Shown: piece after piece, positions 17,767 to 27,286 of the stretch
Layout of the letters: each line of letters opens with the position of its first letter
Numbering within the stretch: the stretch's first letter is position 1
From: Collinsella aerofaciens
Lineage (GTDB): Bacteria; Actinomycetota; Coriobacteriia; Coriobacteriales; Coriobacteriaceae
Assembly (NCBI RefSeq): GCF_018785265.1
Contig: NZ_WQPK01000024.1
Coordinates: 24,638 to 88,637 of the forward strand
Direction of reading: 5' to 3'
DNA: 64,000 nucleotides
Translations under genes and position numbers: made by a program
The notes under the pieces: model-generated
Database searches by the model: none
What the model was told of the DNA's origin: nothing
What the model saw: the letters and a program-made list of their open reading frames with translations, nothing else

Positions 17767-18267
17767 ATGGTTCGTGTCGACATAGAGACCATCGTCATGG
17801 CCGCCGGTCCCGTGCCATCGCTTATCGTGCTTCGCGAGCGCTGCAGCAAACCTGACTCGCCCGCGCCACTGCGTTCCCTTTCCATTCAGACTGGTTCGTT
17901 TGAAGCTGCTGCCATCAGCCGCGGCATCGATAGCGGTCGCGCCGAGCGCCCGATTACCCATGACCTGTTGCTCGATACTGTTGGTGCCCTGGGTGCCAAG
18001 CTCGAACGCATCGAAATCGTTCGCGCCGAGCCGCCCGTGTTTTACGCGACGGTTGTCGTGTTGGCCGATGGCAACGAGCATAAGATCGATGCGCGTCCGA
18101 GCGACGCCATCGCCCTCGCCGTACGCAGTAATGCCCCCATGTTCGTTGAAGACGACATCATGAATCGCCTGGGCACCGTTTCTGCCCATGCCGAGGAAGT
18201 CGACGACGAGCAAGAGTTCGAGAAGTTCGACGAGTTCGTCCATACGCTCTCCCCCGATGACTTCTAA
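17767..18267 (+). CDS. BFN-domain (DUF151) protein
   Basis: The 166-residue protein belongs to the bifunctional nuclease (BFN/DUF151) family. Visible pieces are the ITHDLLLDTVGALGAKLERI segment, the FYATVVV strand and the hallmark DARPSDAIALAVR, followed by an acidic tail. Members have been reported to have nuclease activity in plants and occur widely in bacteria with no settled role. The ATG at 17767 has CGGAGG 6 bases upstream; the frame is open 10 codons earlier without such a site. The next gene begins on the base after its stop. Confidence 0.88.
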   Translation: MVRVDIETIVMAAGPVPSLIVLRERCSKPDSPAPLRSLSIQTGSFEAAAISRGIDSGRAERPITHDLLLDTVGALGAKLERIEIVRAEPPVFYATVVVLADGNEHKIDARPSDAIALAVRSNAPMFVEDDIMNRLGTVSAHAEEVDDEQEFEKFDEFVHTLSPDDF

Positions 18268-18657
18268 ATGCGGGGCGTCCAGGCTGCGGAGCGTTCGCTG
18301 ATGGCCGGCGGTATGTCGGCTGAGGCGGCGACCATTGCGCGCGAGGCCCAGATGCGCTCGGAGGCTTCTGAGGCGGCTCGCATTGCCTATGTGACGCAGG
18401 CCCGCACGCTTCGCGAACGCCGCGGCTCGTTTATCAAGATGGTTGTCGTCTCCGCCCTTGTCGCGGCAATCTGTTCGCGCCTTCGTGGTACAGTTGGTGC
18501 GCTTGGGTTTTCGATCTCTACGGGCCTTATGATCTGGGGCGTGGTCGATGCGGTCATGCTGACCAGTCAGATCAAGGTACTCGACAAGCGCGCGATGGAT
18601 ATGATGCGCGCCCGCGACGCTGCCGCTAAGATCGCTGCTGAGGCACAAGAACTGTAA
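18268..18657 (+). CDS. Small two-helix membrane protein of unknown function
   Basis: No family was recognised in this 129-residue protein. Residues about 1-50 are Ala/Glu/Arg-rich and probably helical. Two hydrophobic stretches follow (IKMVVVSALVAAICSRL and LGFSISTGLMIWGVVDAVML), then another charged helix. The ATG abuts the stop of the BFN gene with no spacer and no clear ribosome-binding site, so it is probably translated by coupling. Codon usage fits the neighbours. Confidence 0.65.
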   Translation: MRGVQAAERSLMAGGMSAEAATIAREAQMRSEASEAARIAYVTQARTLRERRGSFIKMVVVSALVAAICSRLRGTVGALGFSISTGLMIWGVVDAVMLTSQIKVLDKRAMDMMRARDAAAKIAAEAQEL

Positions 18658-18687
18658 CGACGCCAGACTCGATGGGAAGGTCTAAAG

Positions 18688-19137
18688 ATGGCACAGGATA
18701 TGCAGGACGCCGGTAACGTCTCCGCCGAGCTCGACGCCATGGTGTGCGATCTGATCGGCGCGTTCTTGGACGACCTTGCCGCCGGTGAAAACCCTGGCGT
18801 GGTCGTGGCAATTGAGGACGCCGCTTCCAACCGTTATCTGGCGGCGCTCGACGAGGACGGCGAAGAGGCGTGCCTCGAGGCGGCCACCAACTTTATCTCC
18901 GAGCACAAGATGGGTCTTAAGGACGAGGGCCTGGGCCGTATCGCTCGCTATGCCATCGGCTACACCGGCTGCGTCGAGATTGACGGCGGCTATCACGATG
19001 CTCTGCTCGTGAGCTTCTTCGAAACCACGCTCGAGAGCGGTTTTTCGGCATATGTGCTGTATGAGGGCATGGGCGCCGGCGATGGTTTTATGTGGAGCGA
19101 CCCTGAACCTGCAGGTGAGGAAACCCCTCTCATCTAA
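18688..19137 (+). CDS. Hypothetical acidic cytoplasmic protein
   Basis: The 149-residue protein is acidic, has no signal or membrane segment, and was not recognised. It reads as a compact mixed alpha/beta protein (VVVAIEDAASNRYLAALDED, GCVEIDGGYHDALLVSFFE). GGAAGG precedes the ATG. It lies 30 bases after the membrane protein gene and 117 bases before typA, and may be transcribed with the BFN gene. Confidence 0.65.
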   Translation: MAQDMQDAGNVSAELDAMVCDLIGAFLDDLAAGENPGVVVAIEDAASNRYLAALDEDGEEACLEAATNFISEHKMGLKDEGLGRIARYAIGYTGCVEIDGGYHDALLVSFFETTLESGFSAYVLYEGMGAGDGFMWSDPEPAGEETPLI

Positions 19138-19254
19138 AATCGCTAAAATAAACGAGTTTTCGGTAAAAGGCTCAATATTCCCGCCGAGCGTTGCATTGCT
19201 GGGTGGGTCGCATACGCGTGCCGGTTGTATATAGATAGAAGATAGGGGAACTAC

Positions 19255-21093
<1,839 letters not shown>

Positions 21094-21120
21094 GCGCTGG
21101 GCTTTATAACGTCTAACAAG

Positions 21121-21155
21121 AAAGGGCGCCGACCGTAATGGTCGGCGCCCTTTTT
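21121..21155 (+). terminator. typA terminator
   Basis: A perfect 14-bp stem (21121-21134 with 21140-21153) has a 5-nt loop and T5. It may also stop leftward transcripts. Confidence 0.9.
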
Positions 21156-21222
21156 GGTGCAAGGGGATTTAGCTGGTCTGCATTGCCACAAAGGTGCTTG
21201 GCCCCTTTGTGGCGGTTGGCGG

Positions 21223-22368
21223 CTAAGCGGTGGGGAGTTCTGGCGTGTTAGCCGACTGCTGCGGTTTGAGGTGGGCGTTGCGCCAGATGATTTGGATGAT
21301 GTAGCCGAGTGCAAAGACGAAGGCCACGCCGCTGATGAAGTCGCCTACGAAGGGAAGCCCCGTGAGGGCGCCGGCGATCACGCCGCCGATGGCTGCCATG
21401 GCGTAGCGGTTTTGGCTGTGTCCGACCATGCGGGCGATCGCACACCCCGCAAAGGCACTCGACACCAGCGCGATGCCAATAACACCGCACATGAGGGCTC
21501 CGGCAAGCGACAGACCAGCGATAGAGATAATTAGCAGCAGGACGGCGGGGACGATAGCAATCGTGCCCAGAAGACCGCTCACCCACAGGGGCATGGGGCG
21601 CTGGTGGAGCATACCGGCGGCGCTGGCAGTCGCACGCGGAAAGACGAGCTCGAGCAGCAGAGCGACAAAGCAGGTCGAGAGTGCCGCGGCGACGATACCG
21701 CCGATGACATCGTTAACGGTGGAAGTATCCTCGTTCTCGGTGCGGTCGATCTTGAGTGCGCCGACCTCGGCTCCCGCGGCGCGCTCGGGGTCCTCGGAGA
21801 CGTGCGCGTTCACGGTGCCGGTGATGTGGGCGTTCTTGCCCAGGATGAGCTTGTCGGCCCAAACCTCGACATCGCCATCGACGGTGCCATCGATGGTTAC
21901 CGTGTCGCCCGCAAGCGCTGCCGACCTGGCGGAGCCGCGCAGAGCAACCGTCTCGCCCATCGCATAGAAACAGTTGGCGGTGCTACCGGTGTTGAGCACA
22001 ACGTGCTGGCCGGCCACCGTGACGCTGCCATCAACCGTGGTCTTGGCGATGTCGATGGTGCGCGCCGCCAGGCGAATAGCGCCGCCTACGGTGCAGTCGC
22101 GAATCGATAGGCTCTCGCCCGCCGCGATAATATCGCGGCCGATGGAGGCATCGTCCAAGTTGAGGGCCTGGCCGGCCCAGTACAGGTCACCATCGACGCC
22201 GGACGGATTGGCGTCATTGTCGGTCGCAAGTACGTTGCCTGCGGTGTCCGTGCCGGCGAACGACGCCGTGGGAAGTGCGGTGAGCGCGAGCGCGATGAGC
22301 GCGAACAGGATGGTGATGCGGCCCCATGCTTTACGGCGCTGGGTCAACGGGAATTGATTACAGGGCAT
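21223..22368 (-). CDS. Secreted/membrane polymer-forming (bactofilin-like) protein
   Basis: The 381-residue protein has an N-terminal signal-like segment (ITILFALIALALTALPTASFAG). A repeat-rich middle follows whose short strands (DASIGRDIIAAGESLSIRDC, VDGSVTVAGQHVVLN, GDTVTIDGTVDGDVEVWADK) have the bactofilin-like beta-helix pattern. Four or so hydrophobic helices make the C-terminal third, ending in a short polar tail. The ATG at 22368 has GAAGGA 6 bases upstream. The exact family is not certain; similar proteins are annotated as polymer-forming cytoskeletal or membrane proteins. Envelope function is inferred. Confidence 0.7.
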   Translation of the reverse strand: MPCNQFPLTQRRKAWGRITILFALIALALTALPTASFAGTDTAGNVLATDNDANPSGVDGDLYWAGQALNLDDASIGRDIIAAGESLSIRDCTVGGAIRLAARTIDIAKTTVDGSVTVAGQHVVLNTGSTANCFYAMGETVALRGSARSAALAGDTVTIDGTVDGDVEVWADKLILGKNAHITGTVNAHVSEDPERAAGAEVGALKIDRTENEDTSTVNDVIGGIVAAALSTCFVALLLELVFPRATASAAGMLHQRPMPLWVSGLLGTIAIVPAVLLLIISIAGLSLAGALMCGVIGIALVSSAFAGCAIARMVGHSQNRYAMAAIGGVIAGALTGLPFVGDFISGVAFVFALGYIIQIIWRNAHLKPQQSANTPELPTA

Positions 22369-22474
22369 AGTGAATCCTTCGTCAGATGCTCGATATGCAT
22401 CTAACAGGGTACCCAACGCGCGGGCGCTCTAAAAGAACCTCTCGGTTGCATTTCGAGGGGTCGTGTCGTGCTGC

Positions 22475-23164
22475 CTACTTTTTACGGTGCAAAAAGCGCG
22501 CGATGTCTTCTTCGGTGGGGCTTTTGATGTCAAAGCGCAGCGAGAGCCAGCGCAGACCCATGGTCACGACAACGCATACGATCAGCGCGGCGACATTGCT
22601 CATGATGCCGCTCATAACGAGACACACGTAGCTTGTCGATCCGGCGATGGCCGCGATGGCATAAAAGTTAGTGCGTTGGAAAATGCCCGGAACCACGCCC
22701 ATAAAGCCGTCGCGCAGCATGCCGCCACCTACTGCGGTGAAGAAGCCCATCATGATGCACACCGCCGGTGCAAAGCCGTAGACAAGCGCCTTGTCCGCTC
22801 CGGTGGCGGCATAGATGCCGACCGAGATGATGTCGAGCAGGGGAATGAGTTTTTCGGGCTTGTCGACGATTGCCGGGAAAATGTAGATGATGGCTGCCGT
22901 GGCAATGGAAAGCGGCAGCGCCATTGGCTGGTTGAGGATGTAGACGTTGCCCACCTGCAGCGTCATGTCGCGCAAGAGACCGCCGCCCAGACCGCAGACC
23001 ACCGCGAGCGCGACCGCGCCCACCAGGTCGAGCTTGTGCTCGCGCGCAACCAGTACACCCGAGATCGATGCAGCGACAACAGCGAACATCTCGAGCCAAA
23101 ACGGAATAGCGACCATGGCATCCGAGGCATGTGAGGTAACGGTTATGGCGGCGACGACGGGCAA
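22475..23164 (-). CDS. TRIC-family (UPF0126/YadS) membrane protein
   Basis: The 229-residue protein has about seven hydrophobic segments and two copies of the family signature, GLGGGLLRD and AVGGGMLRDGF, one per three-helix repeat. Prokaryotic TRIC proteins form cation channels; some members have been linked to glycine uptake. The C-terminus is basic (FLHRKK). The start is taken as TTG at 23164 with AAAGGA upstream; ATG 15 codons in is possible. It is transcribed leftward, in line with the bactofilin-like gene. Confidence 0.85.
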   Translation of the reverse strand: MPVVAAITVTSHASDAMVAIPFWLEMFAVVAASISGVLVAREHKLDLVGAVALAVVCGLGGGLLRDMTLQVGNVYILNQPMALPLSIATAAIIYIFPAIVDKPEKLIPLLDIISVGIYAATGADKALVYGFAPAVCIMMGFFTAVGGGMLRDGFMGVVPGIFQRTNFYAIAAIAGSTSYVCLVMSGIMSNVAALIVCVVVTMGLRWLSLRFDIKSPTEEDIARFLHRKK

Positions 23165-23468
23165 TATGGGGTCCTTTGGATTGTGGGTTTAGACAATGCC
23201 CGTACATAGTACATGTTCGGCGCCGATTGCGACCCTATTGCTCGGTAAACGGTTGACAGCGGATGCTGACATGGCATTGCTGGAATGCCAGGGATCCAAA
23301 ACATGTACGCCACCCTCCAAAAACGACATTTTTCGACATCTTTGGAGGCGGACGTACATGTTTGGATTGAGCTCACAGCATGAGTGAGTTGATTTACTCA
23401 CATCCGGTATATTTCCCCACTTCAACGGACATAAGAGTTGGATACCGGCTCAGAGCGAGAGGCCCTTA
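23165..23468. other. Intergenic region with hairpin repeat copy 1
   Basis: This 304-bp region upstream of the nuclease-like gene holds the large hairpin at 23294-23370. It also holds a short look-alike, CGTACAT-AGTACATGTT (23201-23216), which may be a collapsed copy of the hairpin tip. Confidence 0.6.
23294..23378. repeat. Hairpin repeat, copy 1 (inverted with respect to copy 2)
   Basis: The ~75-bp sequence is itself a hairpin with ~25-bp imperfect arms (about 23294-23319 and 23342-23368). Its loop includes CGACATTTTTCGACAT. Its reverse complement aligns almost base for base with 24486-24568 on the other side of the single gene between them. Confidence 0.85.
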
Positions 23469-24476
23469 ATGGATACCCCTGTTCTCATTTCGCATAAAAC
23501 CGCATGGCTTGTCCATCATGCACCCCAGAATTTGGTTCAGTCTCTTGCGCGGCACGACTACCAGATAGGCGCACAAGGCATCTCAACCCAGCAACGTGTT
23601 GCGCGCATACGACAGGCTCTTACCGACTGCGGCATTCCGTCCGATATGCTTAAGACTATCGATATCGCGGTTGTATTCGAATTCGAGCGAATTCGTACCA
23701 AAGGCGTCGTTTGTCACATTCTTGGACAAAATCTTCCCTACGAGCATATTAACGAGTTGACGCCCGGAATCTTCATCACCGACGAAGCCTTCACCTTTGT
23801 GCTCGCTGCCGAGTGGATGGATAGGATCGAATATCTCGAATATGGCTATGAAGTTTGCGGCGATTATCGCATGAGGCTCAATCCCGCCGACCCTTATACC
23901 GGGCAACCAGCCACTACCTCCAAGGATGAAATAACCAAACTGCTCGATCGGCACCCCGGCAAACCCGGTGCCACACGTGCACGGCTCGCGCTCAGGCACA
24001 TCTACGATCACTCGGCCTCGCCTATGGAGACCGCTTCGGCAATTGCCCTCTCGCTCCCAACAAGCGAAGGCGGCGTTGGTATCCGAGGTATCGAACTCAA
24101 CAAACCGCTCGAGATCCCTCAACGTCTCTGGCATTGCACAAAAGCCCGAACACTCAAAATCGATGCCCTCATTACCTATAAGCGCAGGGAGCTCGGTATC
24201 GAATATAAGGGCGGTTTTCACGATGAGTTCGAGCGCAAGGGAGCAGATGCGGAGCGAGAGGCCGTTCTCTCCCAAATGGGATATCGAATCGTTACGCTCA
24301 CTTCGGCTCAGTTCGGCAGCCAGCTCGCCTTTCACCGCGCCATGAACAACATTCGCGAAGCACTCGGCATGCCTCGCTGTACCGACACCGGGTACCAGCG
24401 AGAGCAAAACGAACTACGCAAGGCGCTTATTCGCAACTGGAAGGGCATGCGAGACGAAGAGGCACCTTCCGAATAG
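23469..24476 (+). CDS. AbiEi/DUF559-like putative nuclease between inverted repeats
   Basis: The 335-residue protein is not a named gene. The N-terminal ~180 residues resemble the layout of AbiEi-like/DUF559-associated proteins of actinobacteria (KGVVCHI..., LTPGIFITDEAFTF, MDRIEYLEYGYEV). The C-terminal part contains a PD-(D/E)XK-like core: D232 in KIDAL, E245-x-K247 in GIEYKGG, then H251 and ADAEREAVLSQMGYRIVTL, as in Vsr/DUF559 endonucleases. GAGAGG lies 6 bases before the ATG. It stands alone and points right, framed by inverted copies of a hairpin repeat at 23294-23378 and 24486-24568. A nuclease role, and whether the unit is mobile or defensive, are inference. Confidence 0.65.
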   Translation: MDTPVLISHKTAWLVHHAPQNLVQSLARHDYQIGAQGISTQQRVARIRQALTDCGIPSDMLKTIDIAVVFEFERIRTKGVVCHILGQNLPYEHINELTPGIFITDEAFTFVLAAEWMDRIEYLEYGYEVCGDYRMRLNPADPYTGQPATTSKDEITKLLDRHPGKPGATRARLALRHIYDHSASPMETASAIALSLPTSEGGVGIRGIELNKPLEIPQRLWHCTKARTLKIDALITYKRRELGIEYKGGFHDEFERKGADAEREAVLSQMGYRIVTLTSAQFGSQLAFHRAMNNIREALGMPRCTDTGYQREQNELRKALIRNWKGMRDEEAPSE

Positions 24477-24485
24477 TGCCACTCC

Positions 24486-24568
24486 CGTGAACTCAATCCA
24501 AACGTGTACGTCAGCCTTCAAAGATGTCGAAAAATGTCGGTTTTGGAGGGTGACGTACATGTTTGGGG
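24486..24568. repeat. Hairpin repeat, copy 2
   Basis: This is the reverse-complement partner of 23294-23378. It shares TCAATCCAAAC, GATGTCGAAAAATGTCG and TTTTGGAGGGTG with a few substitutions and is again a hairpin itself. It starts 10 bases after the stop of the enclosed gene. Confidence 0.85.
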
Positions 24569-24593
24569 AAGCGTGGGATCGAGACGTATTTCG

Positions 24594-24623
24594 ATAACAA
24601 AAAAGCTCCCATTCTCGGGAGCT
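24594..24623 (-). terminator. Terminator of tRNA-Ser(CGA)
   Basis: AGCTCCC (24604-24610) pairs with GGGAGCT (24617-24623). Read leftward it is followed by TTTTTGTTAT. Confidence 0.75.
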
Positions 24624-24636
24624 CTCTCAATCTAAA

Positions 24637-24727
24637 TGGCGGAGGAGGAGGGATTCGAACCCTCGTGACCTTATACAGGCCAAACGGTTTTCGAGACCGC
24701 CGCATTCAACCACTCTGCCACCCCTCC
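24637..24727 (-). tRNA. tRNA-Ser(CGA)
   Basis: On the minus strand the acceptor GGAGGGG pairs with CTCCTCC. The anticodon loop TCTCGAAAA carries CGA, the long variable arm is of the serine type, and CCA is encoded at the 3' end. Confidence 0.95.
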
Positions 24728-24735
24728 GCGTGGGG

Positions 24736-24766
24736 TAAAAACAAAGCAGGCTCGAAGGCCTGCTTT
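24736..24766 (-). terminator. Terminator of tRNA-Ser(GGA)
   Basis: AAAGCAGG (24743-24750) pairs with CCTGCTTT (24759-24766). Leftward it runs into GTTTTTACC. Confidence 0.75.
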
Positions 24767-24775
24767 GGAATTAAC

Positions 24776-24866
24776 TGGCGGAGAGTCAGGGATTTGAACC
24801 CTGGAGACGCTTTTGACGCCTACACGATTTCCAATCGTGCTCCTTCGGCCACTCGGACAACTCTCC
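24776..24866 (-). tRNA. tRNA-Ser(GGA)
   Basis: On the minus strand the acceptor GGAGAGT pairs with the 3' side ending ACTCTCC. The anticodon is GGA (ATTGGAAAT), with a class II variable arm and an encoded CCA. Confidence 0.95.
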
Positions 24867-25370
24867 GTTAAATGCGAAAGTCAGTATACACGAGGAATCG
24901 CAAAGTGCAAACAGAAAAGTTGGCATTTTTTAAAACGCTTGGCCGCGCCTGGCGTTGCAGTGGGGTTTGAGGTGCCAAAAAACGGCTTCCGACCAGCGTG
25001 GTTGATTAACTCAATTGTTCAAAAGGGGTATTCATAAGCGACTTGGCAATGAATTTAAAAATCTATGGGTGGTACTGTGGACCACTGGTATGCATTTTGC
25101 GACCACAGCCTTGTGCCCGTTGACCTGCGGCTTGGCTCAGCTTGTCCCCGCGGCACCGTATCTTGTTCACAAATCCGTCAAGCTCTTGGTCGGCATTTGG
25201 TTGGAATGCGCATGAAACGTGGTGCGAGCATGGGCATATGTGGAGGTCATGAGGTTGTAGCTGCATATTCTTGCGGCTTGGGAGGTTGAAAGATATTATT
25301 ACCAAGTCTTTTCCTGCTTCAGGCGCACCTTCACGACCTGAAGCCACATTTGCCCAGAGGAGGTGACAAT
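24867..25370. other. Gene-free region before rpsF
   Basis: About 500 bp with no convincing coding region. The visible content is the promoter side of the leftward tRNA-Ser genes and, near the right end, an 8-bp hairpin (25316-25323 with 25337-25344) ahead of the rpsF ribosome-binding site. That hairpin could be part of a ribosomal-protein leader. Confidence 0.5.
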
Positions 25371-25664
25371 ATGAAGGCTTATGAACTGCTGTTCTTTGTT
25401 GACCCGTCGCTCGACCCCGAGACTCGTCTCGCTGTTATGAAGCGTATCGATACCACGATCGCTGAGGGCGCTGGCAAGGTCGACTCCGTTGACGAGTGGG
25501 GCAAGCGCAAGCTCGCCTACGAGATCAACGACCTCACCGATGGTGACTACACCCTCATCAACTTCCACGCAGATCCTACCCAGATCGCCGAGCTTGATCG
25601 CGTCCTGCGCATCACCGACGCTGTGGTCCGCCACATGATCGTCCGTCGCGACGACCAGGAGTAA
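25371..25664 (+). CDS. rpsF: 30S ribosomal protein S6
   Basis: The 97-residue product begins MKAYELLFFVDPSLDPE and contains DEWGKRKLAYEI and the closing RHMIVRRDDQE, a complete S6. The ATG at 25371 is preceded by GAGGAGGTGA; the frame is open 7 codons earlier. It leads the rpsF-ssb-rpsR-rplI unit, in which S6 and S18 are assembly partners in the 30S platform. Confidence 0.96.
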   Translation: MKAYELLFFVDPSLDPETRLAVMKRIDTTIAEGAGKVDSVDEWGKRKLAYEINDLTDGDYTLINFHADPTQIAELDRVLRITDAVVRHMIVRRDDQE

Positions 25665-25712
25665 GACTGTCGTTTTGGACTGGGCTTGTGCCCCAAGAGG
25701 AAGTAGTGAGTT

Positions 25713-26168
25713 ATGAGCATCAATCGAGTGAACATCACCGGTAACCTCACCCGCGATCCCGAGCTGCGCGCCACCGCCGGCGGAACCCAGGTTCTGTCTT
25801 TTGGCGTCGCCGTGAACGATCGTCGCCGCAACGCGCAGACTGGCGAGTGGGAGGACTATCCCAACTTTGTCGACTGCACTATGTTCGGCACCCGCGCCGA
25901 GGCCGTGAGCCGTTTCCTGGCAAAGGGAAACAAGGTCGCGATCGAGGGCAAGCTGCGCTACAGCTCTTGGGAGCGCGACGGCCAGCGCCGGAGCAAGCTT
26001 GAGGTCATCGTCGATGAGATCGAGTTTATGAGCTCCCGCGGTGGCCAGGGTGGCTACGATCAGGGCGGTTACGCCCCCGCAGCCCCTGCAGCGCCCGCAC
26101 CGCGTCCTGCCGCACCGGTGGCTACGCCGCCCGCGGTCGACGTCTACGATGAGGACATCCCGTTTTAA
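25713..26168 (+). CDS. ssb: Single-stranded DNA-binding protein
   Basis: SSB coats single-stranded DNA and recruits repair and replication partners. The 151-residue protein has the OB-fold N-terminus (INRVNITGNLTRDPELR, NFVDCTMFG, KGNKVAIEGKLRYSSWE). A Gly/Ala/Pro-rich linker follows, then the acidic tip DEDIPF, a variant of the usual DDDIPF that binds partner proteins. It lies between rpsF and rpsR, the standard position. Confidence 0.96.
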   Translation: MSINRVNITGNLTRDPELRATAGGTQVLSFGVAVNDRRRNAQTGEWEDYPNFVDCTMFGTRAEAVSRFLAKGNKVAIEGKLRYSSWERDGQRRSKLEVIVDEIEFMSSRGGQGGYDQGGYAPAAPAAPAPRPAAPVATPPAVDVYDEDIPF

Positions 26169-26240
26169 GGGCTGTTCACCTATTTTTGAGTGAGAGGCGG
26201 CTTCGGTTCGCCGAAGTTGCCAAACGAAAGGTATTTTGAC

Positions 26241-26507
26241 ATGGCTAATGATTTTTCTGCACGTCAGCCGCGTCGTAAGTACTGCCAGTTCTGCAAGGAG
26301 AACACTGAGTTCATCGACTATAAGGACACTCAGCTTCTCCGTAAGTACATGACCGACCGTGGCAAGATCAAGCCCCGTCGCGTCACTGGCGCTTGCACGC
26401 AGCATCAGCATGACATCGCCAACGCCATCAAGCGCGCCCGCGAGATGGCTCTCCTGCCGTACACCGTCCCCGTGGTTTCCTCTCGTGGCAACCGCGACCG
26501 CGGCTAA
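26241..26507 (+). CDS. rpsR: 30S ribosomal protein S18
   Basis: The 88-residue basic protein contains [15 protein letters not shown], the conserved [21 protein letters not shown] and [20 protein letters not shown], which identify S18. The cysteines CxxC plus the later Cys and His could form a zinc site, as in C+ forms; this is suggested only by spacing. The ATG at 26241 is chosen although the frame opens at 26190. Confidence 0.96.
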   Translation: MANDFSARQPRRKYCQFCKENTEFIDYKDTQLLRKYMTDRGKIKPRRVTGACTQHQHDIANAIKRAREMALLPYTVPVVSSRGNRDRG

Positions 26508-26522
26508 GAAGGGAGACACATC

Positions 26523-27062
26523 ATGAAGGTTATTCTTCTCGATGAGATCAAGGGCAAGGGCGGCGAGGGTGACGTCGTAGAGGTCGCTCAGGGTTACGCT
26601 GAGAACTTCCTGTTCCCCAAGAAGCTCGCTGTTGCCGCCACCAAGGGCAACCTCAAGCAGCTTGACGAGCGTCGCAACAACATCGCCAAGCGCGAGGCCG
26701 TCCGTCTGGCTACCGCCAACGAGACCAAGGCTGCCTTCGAGGGCAAGACGGTCACCGTTGACGTCAAGGTCGGCGACGAGGGCATCCTCTTTGGCTCCGT
26801 TACCGCCGCTATGATCGCTGACGCCATCAAGGCTCAGCTCGGTATGGACATCGACCGCAAGCGCGTCGAGCTCGGTAAGCCCATCAAGGTTGCCGGTGCC
26901 CACACCGTTGCCATCTCGCTGTACCGCGAGATCAAGGCCGAGGTTGTCGTTCTCGTTGGCGTTACCGCCGAGGAGCTCGCTGCCGAGGCTGAGGCTGAGG
27001 AGGCCGCTGAGGTCGCCGAGGCCGAGACCGCCGAGGTCGAGACTGAGGCTGCTGCCGAGTAG
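26523..27062 (+). CDS. rplI: 50S ribosomal protein L9 with acidic Ala/Glu tail
   Basis: The first ~148 residues are an ordinary L9 (MKVILLDEIKGKGGEGDVVEV, GYAENFLFPKKLAV). About 30 further residues follow, rich in Ala and Glu (EEAAEVAEAETAEVE), giving 179 in all. The extra tail is of low complexity and is not part of the L9 core. It is last in the rpsF-ssb-rpsR-rplI unit, with a terminator after it. Confidence 0.95.
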   Translation: MKVILLDEIKGKGGEGDVVEVAQGYAENFLFPKKLAVAATKGNLKQLDERRNNIAKREAVRLATANETKAAFEGKTVTVDVKVGDEGILFGSVTAAMIADAIKAQLGMDIDRKRVELGKPIKVAGAHTVAISLYREIKAEVVVLVGVTAEELAAEAEAEEAAEVAEAETAEVETEAAAE

Positions 27063-27094
27063 CATTTGCTGCAACGCAACAATCTTGTTCTAAG

Positions 27095-27133
27095 AAGGGC
27101 GCTCTGGGAGACCAGGGCGCCCTTTTGTTTTTT
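27095..27133 (+). terminator. Terminator of the rpsF-rplI operon
   Basis: A 13-bp stem (27095-27107 with 27112-27124, one G-U) has a 4-nt loop and a T-rich tail. Confidence 0.9.
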
Positions 27134-27286
27134 GCGCTGAGTGAGTGTCATGGTGAACGGTGCGTCGAAGTCCTATATACGGGACCGTTCATCCGTTTCG
27201 TTCGGTGATGATTGCCGGGGCGCGGCCCGTTTTGGGACCGTGGCTGATACTATGGATGCTCGCAAGCGATATGAATGAGGATGCTC

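Noticed and set aside
25015..25289. Short open frames in the gap before rpsF
   Set aside because: No ribosome-binding sites and no protein-like composition; more likely non-coding.
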